NCBI GenBank assembly: GCA_018806915.1
Contig: JAGKQI010000059.1
Span: 1,302,001 to 1,366,000, forward strand
Length of the DNA stretch: 64,000 nucleotides
Source of the DNA: Phytophthora colocasiae
Lineage: Eukaryota; Oomycota; Peronosporomycetes; Peronosporales; Peronosporaceae
Direction of reading: 5' to 3'
Part shown: piece after piece, positions 19,046 to 29,632 of the stretch
How positions within the stretch are numbered: the stretch's first letter is position 1
Layout: each line of letters opens with the position of its first letter
Made by a program: the position numbers and the translations under genes
The notes under the pieces: generated by a model
What the model was told of the DNA's origin: nothing
The model's input: only the letters and a program-made list of their open reading frames with translations
Database searches by the model: none

Positions 19046-20779
19046 TCATACGTCGATTGGCCCTTGGATCGATTCTAACGCAAAGCGCCGCAAATGCGTC
19101 TCCAGTCCTGAAAAGTTCAACGCTGCGATCTCTTGGATGTAGAAGTTTGGGTTTCGGTACACGTCTCGACGTCCAAAGCACTTTTGGTCCGCCTCGAAGT
19201 CCAAATCTACTCGGAACATCTGAATGGCGTAATTCCTCCTTGCTGATCCTTTGTGGAAGCTCATCACATGAGTCCAAATCGCAGGGTCGGCATACCTTTC
19301 CACAGCAACAGTCTCCAAATCAACAGAATCCAGAGCTTTTTCCTGTAAACTTGCGTCGCTAGCATCGTCAGAGAATTTACCCGTGAGTTTGTGCTGATTC
19401 CGGTGCATGAAGAGGATTTCTCCTTTTGCATCGTGCTGAACCATCGTCATCCCGCAGAAGTCAGAGCGCAGCAACGTGTCGTAGATCCTACCAGCCATTC
19501 CAGGTGGAGTCTGGATCATCGTGAATGGAACTCCTAACTTCAGCCACGCTAATCGGAATAAATCCTTATCGCCCCACACAAGCCTTAACGACGAGAAGAA
19601 GTCAGGACGGTGGAGAGCGTAAAACTTCACGAGTTCCAGCGGGGCTGCATGTCGTCTACGGTCCACCATCAACTGACCACTTTCCTGCTCGAACATATCC
19701 ACAAACGGCATATCTAGCAGCTCCCACACCACCGCGTTCTCGTGAATACCGAAGATCGTGTAGTCCGGGTGCCAGAAATCTGGCCAGAAGATCGTTCCAG
19801 TCTTCTCGAACTCTGGAGATTGAAACAAGTAGCTCGGATCTCGCACGGGGGCATTATCGGCATCCAGGAACAACAGGCGATCGAATTTACTGTGGTAAAT
19901 AGCGTGAATCTTCGCCACGAAGCGTTTGGCCTCTGGATCAGTGATCTTTTGGAACGTGATATTGGCGTAGGTCGATGCAAGACGCCTCAGTGGGTCCATC
20001 ATTTTAATATCGTGCTTGATCTCATCCCGTCGGAACCAGATCTCAATGGGCAACTGACAATGCAACACGTCTCGTAATGTACGAATAGTAGCATACGCAC
20101 TTGCGAGAAGCTTCGGATACACCACCATTACGATCCCATCTCGAGGGATTTCCTTACTTTCATCCACATTCGGCAAGATAAATCCAGGCTTAAGCGCTTC
20201 TTGAGCTTTATTGTGCGCTTCTACTCGAAAATTCACAAAATCCTGCGCACTTTCACATCGGAACGGCACTTGGAACTTTAAACTGTTGCAATGTCTTCTC
20301 ATGACACGGAATCTCTCTCCAGTGTCAGTATCTTCCACTTCACAGTACCCACTTAGTCCTTTTGAGATTTTCTGCGTACAATTCTGATCGTTTTCAGGTT
20401 CCCTCGGTCCGTTTGGGCTACAGTCGGCCGTCGCTCTCCACCCCACACACTTGACGTTCCTCCTGTTTGTTTCTCCACTCGGAAAGTCTCGAAGTTCCGT
20501 TAAATCTTGTTCCGTTGTTGATACTACCGCTAACAGGTTCGGAATCGAATTGTGCTCGTCTTTTTGGATCAACGAGTCGTCCAAACGTGAAGAGAACGCC
20601 CCAATATTGCGACCCGACCAGAACAGAGCTACAGAGGCATAAATTACTGTTCCAAGCAGTAAAACTCGACGTAGAGTTGGGGTTTTAGGCCGAGAGTTCG
20701 ACACGAGCGACATATTAGCGTCTGCAACTCGTTCTTTTGGTATTATTTCTGTTATTTGAATGGAGTTATTCGACGACAT
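19046..20779 (-). CDS. Type II membrane glycosyltransferase, mannosyltransferase-like (Mannosyl_trans3 type)
   Basis: The predicted protein is 577 aa. The ATG at 20779 was chosen because the open frame 29 codons upstream adds only a Pro/Leu/Ser-rich leader, and 'MSSNNSIQ' places a cytoplasmic tail before the single membrane anchor (about residues 38-56, 'RVLLLGTVIYASVALFW'). The luminal part contains 'GIVMVVYPKLLASAYATIRTLRDVL', then 'KIHAIYHSKFDRLLFLDADNAP' with the DxD metal/nucleotide-sugar motif at about residue 306, then 'FWPDFWHPDYTIFG' and 'LVWGDKDLFRLAW'. This order is typical of fungal-type alpha-mannosyltransferases (MNN1/MNN2 families). It probably adds mannose to glycoproteins in the Golgi. 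It is divergent from the Kelch gene across 0.4-0.5 kb. The donor sugar is inferred from family resemblance. Confidence 0.82.
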   Translation of the reverse strand: MSSNNSIQITEIIPKERVADANMSLVSNSRPKTPTLRRVLLLGTVIYASVALFWSGRNIGAFSSRLDDSLIQKDEHNSIPNLLAVVSTTEQDLTELRDFPSGETNRRNVKCVGWRATADCSPNGPREPENDQNCTQKISKGLSGYCEVEDTDTGERFRVMRRHCNSLKFQVPFRCESAQDFVNFRVEAHNKAQEALKPGFILPNVDESKEIPRDGIVMVVYPKLLASAYATIRTLRDVLHCQLPIEIWFRRDEIKHDIKMMDPLRRLASTYANITFQKITDPEAKRFVAKIHAIYHSKFDRLLFLDADNAPVRDPSYLFQSPEFEKTGTIFWPDFWHPDYTIFGIHENAVVWELLDMPFVDMFEQESGQLMVDRRRHAAPLELVKFYALHRPDFFSSLRLVWGDKDLFRLAWLKLGVPFTMIQTPPGMAGRIYDTLLRSDFCGMTMVQHDAKGEILFMHRNQHKLTGKFSDDASDASLQEKALDSVDLETVAVERYADPAIWTHVMSFHKGSARRNYAIQMFRVDLDFEADQKCFGRRDVYRNPNFYIQEIAALNFSGLETHLRRFALESIQGPIDV

Positions 20780-21258
20780 GATGCAAAACGAGAAAGAGAT
20801 CAAGTGACTTTGATATTCCTCTCTCCCCGACCAGGAAGTACCAGACGGTAGCGGTAGTGGCAGCAACAGCAGGCGTGAAAAGTCTTAGTGGCAGTTTCGG
20901 ATTCTTTTTGCGTTGAGAACTGTTACATCTGCTGATAAATAAAAATATGGCAGGAAGTGGCCGGTGGGTTCAGAGGAACACCAACTTCTTGTTGGGTTCT
21001 TCTTCTCCATGAGTGTCTTGCTGCAACTTTGTCATGTGTTATGGTGCACTAGGAGTGATGATCATTTTATTTAAGAAGAGCGTAAACCTTCTCTTTTTAC
21101 AGGACTACTGCATCTTCTACGCAACACAAGCAACATTTACGCAACATACATTGCCTTTGCCGCAACATAACATAAATCCCGCATTTTTTCGAATCTGAGA
21201 ACCGTTCGAGAGGTCGAAGAAGAGAGAAGTCCCAGGAGCTCCAAATTCTCGGCCGTTA
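20780..21258. other. Shared intergenic region between the glycosyltransferase and Kelch genes
   Basis: It must hold both promoters because the genes are divergent. An initiator-like block, GCATTTTTTCGAATCTG, lies about 60 bp before the Kelch ATG. Nothing else recognised. Confidence 0.5.
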
Positions 21259-23190
21259 ATGGCGTCCCGCATGGAGAACAGCGCAGCTCAACTGCCTCCC
21301 AAGTCCACACAGCTGTCGTCTATCCATAGTGGTGCTGAGGCGCAGCAGGAGCAGCGCTACAAGCTCTACGGCATGTGTCAACGTCACGAACTCACTGATG
21401 TCGTGCTACTGCTACAACCTGAACCGCTGCAGAGCCAAGAAGAAGCGATGGACGACGTCCAGGAAGTTGCAGCTCATCGTGTAGTGCTGGCCACTGCTAG
21501 TCCTTTTTTCCATGCGTTGTTTACCAGTGGAATGAAGGAATCTCGAGAGATTTCACCCCAAATTCCGATTCCAGGGGTCCCCGTTGCAGCTTTCCAAGAA
21601 CTATTGAGATATATGTATGTGGGGGAGTTAAGAGTGTCGGGAGATACGATACTATCGGTTCTTCATGCTGCTAATCGACTGGAACTTGAGGAAGTTGTGG
21701 AAATCTGCTGCAAACAGTTGATGCTGGAACTGAACGTCAATAATTGCGTGGATATCTACATGTGCTGTGAACAGCTCCAGATGCGGACAGCCTGCAGGTT
21801 ACTCGCTCACGCGGCTCGAGCTATGATTGATACGTACTTTTGTGAAGTCTATCGGAGCGAATCATTCAAGAATCTGTCTCTGGACGCTGTGATGAGGGTT
21901 TTACGCCATAAAGAAAATTACAGGAACGGGATGGACTTGTCGACTGATGATGCAGCTGTAACAATGTGGATGTTGCATGATCCGGTGAAGCGACAGAGAG
22001 AATTATCCGAGATTTTACATTCGCCAAGGAGTGACAGTGGTGACGAGACGCAGGGGATCTTGAGTCGACGGAACAGTGACAGCGCCATGGTGAACAGTAA
22101 GGAGAGATTGTCACTACAAGTAGCAGCAGAAGAAACGCTTGATGTTGACACAGTGAGTTTGCTGGCCAGCGAGATTGAGGACAATGCTAGGCACCAGTTG
22201 ACACCAACCATTTTCGTTATTGGAGGTTTTAACAACCCTGGTGCGCTCAACACAGTGGAATATCTGGACTTCCATAGACGCGAATGGTATCCTGCGGCTC
22301 CGATGGCGATACGACGTTCCTATAGTGGCGTTGCTGTGACTGGAGAAAACAGAATTTACGTCATGGGGGGCACTAGCAGCAGTTCCCACCACCATAAAAC
22401 CATGGAGATGTACGATCCAGAGGCGAATGTCTGGACGTCGATGCCATCGATGAAGAATGCGCGGAGTTACCTTGGAGCGACGGTGGTGGACGACTTCATT
22501 TACGCAATTGGGGGATTTAATGGACAAGCGCATTTGTCTTCTGTGGAACGTTTTAATCTGAAGACTCAGCAATGGGAGGATATGCCTCCTCTATCAACTG
22601 GACGCAGTGGACTGGCTGTGGTTACGTTGAATGGACTCTTGTATGCTATTGGCGGCTACGATGGTCGGAAACACTTGAAAAGTGTAGAAGTGTTTGATCC
22701 ACAGATAAACCAGTGGTCTTCTGCAGTCAGTATGAGGTACACGCGTAACGGTCCTGCGGCAGTGGTGCAGGAGCACAGCAATAGTATTTTAGTTTTCGGA
22801 GGAGAGTCTCGCCATGGAGCAAGGATGAACACAAGCGAGCGACTAGACTTGAATAGCGGTATGTGGAGTGATTTGGACGCGTTCGCAGATTGTCGCAGCG
22901 GCCACGTGGCGTTCAGCTTCCTGAGTGAATCTTTCCTATTTTGCTTGGGTGGATCCAACAAGAAGGATGAGTATCTCGACACGGTGCACCGATACGACTT
23001 TTTGTCCAAACAGTGGACTCTTCACTCTGAAATGCGTGCGCAACGCTGTGGACTGAACGTCGCGGTGGTAAAGACTTCTCCGTTTGCAGAATGCTTCGTG
23101 GCTCAAAAGCAGAGAGAACAGCAAATGTACAAACCACCATCCTTTGGTCGAACAAATTGCCAAGGAATGGTCTTTGCTCAGGGGGCCTGA
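21259..23190 (+). CDS. BTB-BACK-Kelch protein (KLHL/KEAP1-like)
   Basis: The predicted protein is 643 aa, uninterrupted. A BTB domain at about residues 40-150 ('HELTDVVLLL', 'VAAHRVVLATASPFFHALFTSGMKES') should mediate dimerisation and cullin-3 binding. BACK helices follow (about 155-260). Six Kelch repeats run from about 310 to 620, each with a GG pair: 'FVIGGFNN', 'IYVMGGTSS', 'IYAIGGFNG', 'LYAIGGYDG', 'ILVFGGESR', 'FLFCLGGSN'. This is the standard architecture of substrate adaptors for CUL3 ubiquitin ligases; the substrate cannot be inferred. The length matches animal KLHL proteins. It is one of the best-preserved host genes here, with no transposon within 180 bp. Confidence 0.93.
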   Translation: MASRMENSAAQLPPKSTQLSSIHSGAEAQQEQRYKLYGMCQRHELTDVVLLLQPEPLQSQEEAMDDVQEVAAHRVVLATASPFFHALFTSGMKESREISPQIPIPGVPVAAFQELLRYMYVGELRVSGDTILSVLHAANRLELEEVVEICCKQLMLELNVNNCVDIYMCCEQLQMRTACRLLAHAARAMIDTYFCEVYRSESFKNLSLDAVMRVLRHKENYRNGMDLSTDDAAVTMWMLHDPVKRQRELSEILHSPRSDSGDETQGILSRRNSDSAMVNSKERLSLQVAAEETLDVDTVSLLASEIEDNARHQLTPTIFVIGGFNNPGALNTVEYLDFHRREWYPAAPMAIRRSYSGVAVTGENRIYVMGGTSSSSHHHKTMEMYDPEANVWTSMPSMKNARSYLGATVVDDFIYAIGGFNGQAHLSSVERFNLKTQQWEDMPPLSTGRSGLAVVTLNGLLYAIGGYDGRKHLKSVEVFDPQINQWSSAVSMRYTRNGPAAVVQEHSNSILVFGGESRHGARMNTSERLDLNSGMWSDLDAFADCRSGHVAFSFLSESFLFCLGGSNKKDEYLDTVHRYDFLSKQWTLHSEMRAQRCGLNVAVVKTSPFAECFVAQKQREQQMYKPPSFGRTNCQGMVFAQGA

Positions 23191-23368
23191 TGTACTTCAA
23201 CTTTACTAACGTTATAAAGTATTTCATCAAGTAAACTCAAAATCTTCGGAGAGGGGAAATGGTGGTTAATTTTCTGTGATGCCATTTGAGCTTTTGCTTA
23301 CACAAGGTTTTGTTCACGAGTTCACTTCCCAATCTTCCTTCATCGACGTAATAACACCTTCGTTTGCA

Positions 23369-23660
23369 ATGCGTTGTCCAAGGCTCTATTGCTGCTTCTC
23401 GTCGCCATTTTATTCACCGCGGCATCAATACTGCTAACCTTTCTCCATCCGATTCCACGCCATGGAAGCAAGTTCTCGTTGATGCCCATACTCACCAGAA
23501 TAAGCCACTACTACGAAAGTCAGATGATGACAAGGGTGTCACCGCTGACGTTACAGAGGAGAGAGTGATTGATCATCGTTAAAATGATTCGGAACAGTAG
23601 TATTATCGCTCGCATCTTATTGTGAATTCAAGACCCAGGTAACCAATGCCTAGTATGATG
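23369..23660 (+). pseudogene. RxLR-like small secreted protein, relic A
   Basis: It begins ATGCGTTGTCC, like the intact member at 42089. The signal-peptide part and the 'NKPLLRKSDDDKGV...EER' part lie in different frames, and after the EER region the frame is lost. A final piece near 23625-23660 still resembles the 'EFKTQ' C-terminus. The gene is dead. Upstream sequence (about 23275-23360) also resembles the leaders of other members. Confidence 0.75.
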
Positions 23661-23748
23661 ATCATAACCCTGTTCCCTTGTCGTTCAAACTCCTAGCCGA
23701 GTTTGTATAGTATAAAAAGTCATTGAGTTCGCGAAGGGGTTAATGGAT

Positions 23749-25195
23749 GGCTTTAAACCCACTCGTGGAGTTAAACAGGGAGACCCATTATGTCCGTTTT
23801 AACCGTAACCACGGCGTCCGCATTGACGACAACTTGAGGATCGCAACGGCCTTTTTCGCAGATGACACGGTCTTATTTTCGACATCTTCAAACACAACTC
23901 AATCTAGTAGACTGCTATTGTAAGGGCTCTGGAGCATTGCTGAACAACTCTAAAAGTGTGATCATGAGTTTGAACAAGCATCTACAACCGTCTACACTTC
24001 AGCCACTCCGATCTTTGCGAGACGGAGAAACTGTCCGGTACTTAGGAATTCCGTTTGGAAATGTAGACACTGCAACCATCCTGGTGAACCAGTTAGAGCG
24101 CAAGATAACTTCAAGGATCCAGTTGTGGAAGGGCAGAGCTCGTACACTACTTGGACGGAGACTTATTGCACAGGCCATAGTTTTCTCGTTGATCTAGTAT
24201 TTTGCGGCGACAGTCGCGATCCGGTACGGTTTTTGAGTCGTTGGCAGAGGATACTCCATCGCTATATGTTGTACAACAAGATTGGCAGCGGTGGATTTAA
24301 CTTGGTAAAGAGAGACCTTGCAATAAGACCACAAGATGCTGCGGACTTGGAGTGCCAGTAATTCGGAATAGCATCAGACGCCAACAATTTCAATTTGGTG
24401 GAGCAAGTACAAAGATTTTCAAGTAGCACACTGGGAACAGGATCTGTTAAGTTTCGAAATCTGTGTCGAGCTCTAGCAACGGCAAACAAGCATTATATCG
24501 CAGATTTTCTGGATAATGATCGTCACTGGCTAAGCTATGGAGTTTTTTTCGAAATGGTCTGTGCTATAGTGGAACCAGAGCTAGGCTCACGCATTTTGTT
24601 TCGGGATATTTTCACATTATACTACCAAATGCGGAGCATATACCAGCGGTTCTCCCTCATCCGGAAGCGGGTGAGCTACGAAGAGCAGTTAGCTGTGCAA
24701 CACCTGGGTGGCAGTGGCTGCAAACACTCCTGAAGGATCACGGTCTCGATTCTTTCCTGGCCTCAAAGCCACAGACTGGACGAAAGTCATACAGCCTATT
24801 GAAGAATTACAGCAACACCCTATCATACAACTGGGATGCCCCCGAGGACGCGTGCATCAAACGCTTACTCAGGTATTTTGGCTTCGACGGTCTCTTGTAC
24901 CTCTGTGATTCCATTAGCCCACATGTGGCGTATACTATGGCGTAAACGGCGGGTGGCATTTCGAAGCACGCTGGCGTGGAAGCTTCTGCTCTTCCCATCC
25001 AACAGTGATATTGCCAGAGGCTAGAGAGAAGATCACGTACTGTGGAAAAATACAACGTGGAGACTGCGCAATGACATTTACTTCGGCGAAACACAAGCGG
25101 TGGCACCAAGTATTCCGAACATACAGGCTCCTTTCGAAGTCATTATCATTTCTTGTTTCGACACTCATCGGAATGGAATATTGACGGCGAAGCGC
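23749..25195 (+). mobile_element. Degenerate LINE (non-LTR retrotransposon) remnant A
   Basis: Fragments of reverse transcriptase are readable: 'GVKQGDPLCP' near 23770 and 'AFFADDTVLFS' near 23850 (the FADD catalytic motif), then 'KGRARTLLGRRLIAQAIVFSLI' and other post-RT LINE sequence in several frames. The normal spacing between the first two motifs is lost, so there is an internal deletion. A second copy in reverse orientation lies at about 39780-40620. The piggyBac element inserted into its 3' part; the LINE sequence resumes at 29379. Confidence 0.78.
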
Positions 25196-25219
25196 TTAAC
25201 CCCTCCAACCCGACGTGCT

Positions 25220-25259
25220 GCATAATGCAGTTTATTTTTTTTCATAAACTGCATTATGC
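25220..25259. repeat. Subterminal hairpin of the piggyBac element
   Basis: Arms GCATAATGCAGTTTA (25220-25234) and its exact complement (25245-25259) lie around a T-rich loop. A related palindrome, GCTGCATTATGCAG, lies at 29181-29194 near the other end. Candidate transposase-binding sites. Confidence 0.75.
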
Positions 25260-25551
25260 TACATAAGAGCAATTTAGACTTGAAATTTGTATTGAGCGTA
25301 TTTTCCCTCGCCAGCGGGTATACAAACTTTAAGATAAGCGATCTTGGCAAAATGATCTTTTTCTGTTACATAACCGAAACCTGATCAGTCTTCTGGCAAG
25401 AGATAGTCGCTCATATTTTAGAAAATTGAGAAAAACGATTTTGATGCGCATCAGCAGATTTGACAGGTAACGGCTGACAGCCACACGCTGACGGAGGGAT
25501 ATTTTTTCCATTCGAGATTTTGCACGCCTAGGACACAAGTGGAGACCCAAG

Positions 25552-28500
25552 ATGGTGCGATCCCGACACAAACAAGTTCGTGACGCCGACGTGACGTCGC
25601 GTGACCTTTCCTGGAGGTCGGTGTGGCGTGAGTTGAGAGACCAAGGCTGGACTAACAAGCGTCCTTCAAGCCGTGGCCTTGACGACAGATATCGCTACGT
25701 CCGTCCCGGATGCAACCCCGACGGAGTCGAAGGAGTCGACGTTTTCCTTGGAGAAAAAGCAGTGCTGGAGTATTATGCGAACAGTAAGGTACTGTAGTGA
25801 TGTTATTATCAATTGGAAACTAACGTTACATGTTTACATGTACAGTGCTACGTACTCGAGCGCGAACGTCCAGCCTTCCTTCCCGTGGTGATGCTGAGCT
25901 GACGCGCGCTGCTCAAGTCGTTCGCGAATCCTACGGCCACCTTTTTGAAGATACAAGTTGTCGCAACGAAGCTGGGAGTGTACCACAGCCTCCACAACCA
26001 TCTCAAATGCTTTCACCGCCTCGAAGTGCACCTCCTAATGTTCCTGCAAGTGCCCCAACAACCCCACCGTCTAGTCCTGGAGCAGGTCGACGGTCTTCGC
26101 GCTCTACGCGGCGCTCATTGGCTGATACTGAGAGTCCTATGGCGGCTACACCTCCGCCAAACACGACACTGATTGCTACGTCACCTCACGTCAGCGTTGG
26201 TAGTCCGGACAACTTGGACGAAGACTCCGAGCTTGAAGCCGTGGAGACTGTGAACGATGTATCGATGGATTCGGCCGAGGAAGGAAGCGATTACCAGCCT
26301 GGTACGTTTCTATTATGCTGCATATAGTGCTGCATATAGTGCTGCATATAGTGCTGCATATAGTGCTGCATATAATGCTGCATTTCGCTGATTTGTATTG
26401 TTCGATGCTTTGTAGATGGTAGTGTTGGAGATGGAGTTGACGATGAAGATGGAGGAATGAGCAGTGAGCTACTTGTTGATAAAGACGACTCGCTCAATAC
26501 GGTGTGTGATGGTGACGACTCTGCCGAGTATGCTGCCATGGATTCTGGTGATGATGCGGCTAAAGACGACTTGGCTATGGATGAAGACAGTGGAGAAGAT
26601 GGCGAATGCGCTGATACGCACATTCCAGCTGATGAAGATGAATCTGAAGCTTCGGAGACTGAGATTGCCGCTGAAGTTCTGTTCGCGGAGCAATTCCTGG
26701 ATAGTTTTGGAGGAGAGGACGCAGTGTTAGCTGGAAACCTCAAGAACGATGTTCTACGTGAAATGGCTGCGACTGGTTGGGAAGATGTGGAGGAACCAGA
26801 TACGTTTGACTACATGAACACGCCGTACGAGCCGGTGGACAACACACGAAGCTACCCTGGGCTACGGCAAGGGTATTCGGGCCCTACAGCTGACGCACTG
26901 CGCAATGCTGACTCTCCGCTTGCGCTTTTCTTTTTCTTTCTACCTGTAGTGCTGTGGCAGCACATTGCGGTGTGCTCAAACGAGTATGGGCGTGAAATGG
27001 CACCCTTTCGTGTTGGTGAAAGGTACAAACGCTACCGTAGCAAGTTCCGGCTCAATCCTCAACTACCGAAGAAGACCAAGCGAGACATCCAGACAGAGCT
27101 AGAAGGCGTGAAACCGATACAACCTCACGAGCTTTGTCGCTTTATCGGCCTCCTAATTGCACGCACGATTGCCCCCAACCGCGAAAAACTTGCAAACCAT
27201 TGGAAAACTACTGATGAAGGCGGTATTTCACGTGGAGCGTTTGGATCCGTGCTGCGTCGCGATAGATTTATGGAGATTTCTCGAAACCTACATTTCAATC
27301 CGAACTCTGATCCGAGGGCGGTCACAGATAGAGCATGGAAGATTCGCAAAGTTGTGGAAGTTCTACAAAATACATTTGAGCGAGGCTATGTGGCTCCAGC
27401 ACACTTGGCTTTTGATGAAGCGATGCTTCCTAGCCGCTCGTCATTCAACAAGATGCGTGTCTACATGAAAGACAAACCCCATAAGTGGGGACAGAAGCTC
27501 TTTATGCTGTGCAGTGCGGTGACCGCCTACTGCATCAGGTATTTTTTTTTGGTTCTAAGTTTTTCTTATGCTGAATTATGCAGACTAAAGCTGAATATTT
27601 TGCTATGTGTATGCTGTTTAATGCAGGTTCGAGGTTTACTGCGGTAAGAAACAGCACTCCAGTGATGCACACAACACAGATATGAAGTCAGGTCCTGCTG
27701 CAGTAGTCCGCAATCTCCTCGCTGTGTTTGGGCCAGATTCCCGGATGAATGGAATGAGGCTTGTTGTCGTGGATCGGTTCTATACGTCAGTGGCATTGGC
27801 AATTCAATTGCTGCTCATGGGATTCTACTGTGTTGGGACTATTATGACGAACCGGCTGGGCTATTGCAAAGGAGTCATTGAAAAAATGAAATCTAGACCT
27901 GCTACAATTGCTCGCGGAGCTTTCAAAGTTTCAAGATAAAGTTAGTGCCAAACATGACTGCTGTTAGCTGGTGGGACGCGCGTCCGGTTCACTTCCTGTG
28001 CACTGGCGAGAGTCTAGAGGTGGATCGTGTTGCTCGCCAAGAATTCGCAGATAAAGTCGAAGTTCCTTGCCCACGCGTCGTGAAGGACTACCACGCCTTC
28101 ATGGGGGGCGTGGATGTCCACGACCAGTTACGTTTGCAGCGGTAATCTATTCAGAAGGCCGTGCGGTTCAAAAAATACTACAAGTCGCTGGTGTTGGGAT
28201 TAATTGATCTAGCAATTGTGAATGGCTACATAGTCCACAAAGCCTACCACAAGCAGAAGTCGTCTCGCCCATTGACGCATATGAAGTACATGAAGAAGCT
28301 GCATTTGCAGCTCTCGCAGCTGCAGGCGTCCGACATGTATGAAGGCAACACGTTTGGTACTCACGAATCCTCACAAGGCGCTTCCATTCCAGGATCTGGA
28401 GGTAGGCAAACTACTCACGCTGTCCACCAGCTTGATGAGTGGCGGAATACGACGACGCAGCCGAAGCGCCGACAGCCCGCGTGCAAAGTCTGCTCGCTTC

Positions 28501-28799
28501 TCCGTGTTGCGGACAAACGAGCGACAACAACATCGTTCTTTTGTCAAGAATGCAGCAGCTCGGGACCAATGTTCCTGTGTATGAAGCCGCGCCGACAGAT
28601 CCGTGGAGTAGCAATGACATGCTGGGATTTCTGGCACCGTGAATGGGTGAACGGCAAGTTGGTTCCGGTCGACACTGGTAGAAATATCAGAGTGCGTCGA
28701 GCTGCAGACACGTCGACTGGAGCTCCGTCAACGCCTGTCACGCCTCTCACACCACTGGATCCGGCTAGTAGAGGAAAGCGACGTAGGATGGACTATTAG
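25552..28799 (+). pseudogene. piggyBac transposase with introns, one frameshift and one stop
   Basis: Exons: 25552-25783, 25846-26301, 26416-27538, 27627-28799. The introns (62, 114 and 88 bp) have GT-AG ends and keep frame. The N-terminus is a Trp/Tyr-rich module ('SWRSVWRELRDQGW...YRYVRPGCNP..VEGVDVFLGEKAVLEYY'), then acidic low-complexity sequence, then the DDE_Tnp_1_7 domain with Asp residues in 'AFDEAMLPSRSS', 'LVVVDRFYTS' and 'GGVDVHDQLRL', and a C-terminal Cys-rich finger ('CKVCSLL...CQECSSSGPMFLC'). The frame is lost near 27930-27940, and a TAA at 28143-28145 replaces the Tyr expected after LQR. The transposase is therefore probably inactive, though little decayed. Confidence 0.85.
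26317..26385 (+). repeat. 12-bp tandem repeat in piggyBac intron 2
   Basis: Five consecutive units of GCTGCATATAGT (the last varied) followed by a partial unit, wholly inside the second intron. The unit resembles half of the TGCATWATGCAG palindromes at the ends of the element. Confidence 0.85.
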
Positions 28800-29382
28800 C
28801 TGGTAAACTGCATTGTTGTGTTTGGCGTAACTCAAAATAAAAACTTTGAGTAGAATATATGCAGTCTAAGATATCAGGATGGTTACTTGCGCGAACGTCC
28901 CGCACAAGGTATTGCTTGCTCATCTGAGACTGTGAGCAATCCATCTGACTCTTTTGTCAGCTGGTCTTTTCACTTGATTTGAGTATACGTTCCTCGAGCT
29001 GCCAGCACAGAATCATCTGATGGCGTTACTTTCTGTGGGTGACCCCCCATCGGACACTATGACACTTTGTATGGGAAGTTTTCACCTCGAAATTTCTAAA
29101 AATGAAAACTCTACCAAATGCATAGACCGATGCGAATGACTCGTATCTGTACAGTGTCTGTCTATTACCGGTCCTGTAATGCTGCATTATGCAGACTGTC
29201 CAGGTCAATTCAGCTCCCAATATGCGCCTTATGAACAGTTTAGTCTGGTCCTTACCCATTCACGACTGACTTTACCCCGTTTCCCGCCAGTGGCCCAACC
29301 CTTTATATACAAACATCAAGTCATGGTAAGTTGCATATGCAATTTAAAAAAAACAAAAATCGCTCCGGGTTGGAGGGGTTAA

Positions 29383-29632
29383 TCGAGTACTAGTATTCTA
29401 AATCTTCCAAGACAACGCATATGGATTCCGCGAAATTAGATAGTAGCACAGGTCTGCAAGACGACTGTCCTCTAAAAGTTAATCAACTACTTTCTTTCTT
29501 CTTATGAATGATTGATGAGTCTCTGCAATTCACAACAGAAGAACCGATTAGATTCACCTGTGCATCTTGACATAATCAAAACCATTCGCCTCGTTCGCTC
29601 AGGTGTTGCCCAGTTCCATTCTCACATTTCCA
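29383..29632. other. LINE remnant resumed, then leader of effector B
   Basis: The first part continues the LINE remnant interrupted by piggyBac. The final 20-40 bp carry an initiator-like CCATTCTCACATTTCC directly before the effector ATG. No other gene. Confidence 0.5.

Larger units (their letters stand above)
25200..29378 (+). mobile_element. piggyBac-family transposon with TTAA duplication
   Basis: The element is 4179 bp. The ends are CCCCTCCAACCCG at 25200-25212 and its complement at 29366-29378, flanked by TTAA at 25196-25199 and 29379-29382. Both features are diagnostic of piggyBac. The empty site is visible in the related LINE copy near 39780, where sequence equivalent to both flanks runs continuously across one TTAA. 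It carries one intron-containing transposase gene and about 0.55 kb of non-coding 3' sequence with no recognised feature except subterminal palindromes. Confidence 0.92.

Noticed and set aside
26291..26743. Minus-strand open frame with a repeated YMQH peptide
   Set aside because: It is the antisense reading of the 12-bp tandem repeat in a piggyBac intron and of the acidic exon; not a gene.
28139..28156. GTAATCTATTCAG as a mini-intron removing the TAA stop in piggyBac
   Set aside because: Only 13 bp. The related piggyBac has a real intron of about 60 bp at this point, but here the sequence reads as coding with one changed base.
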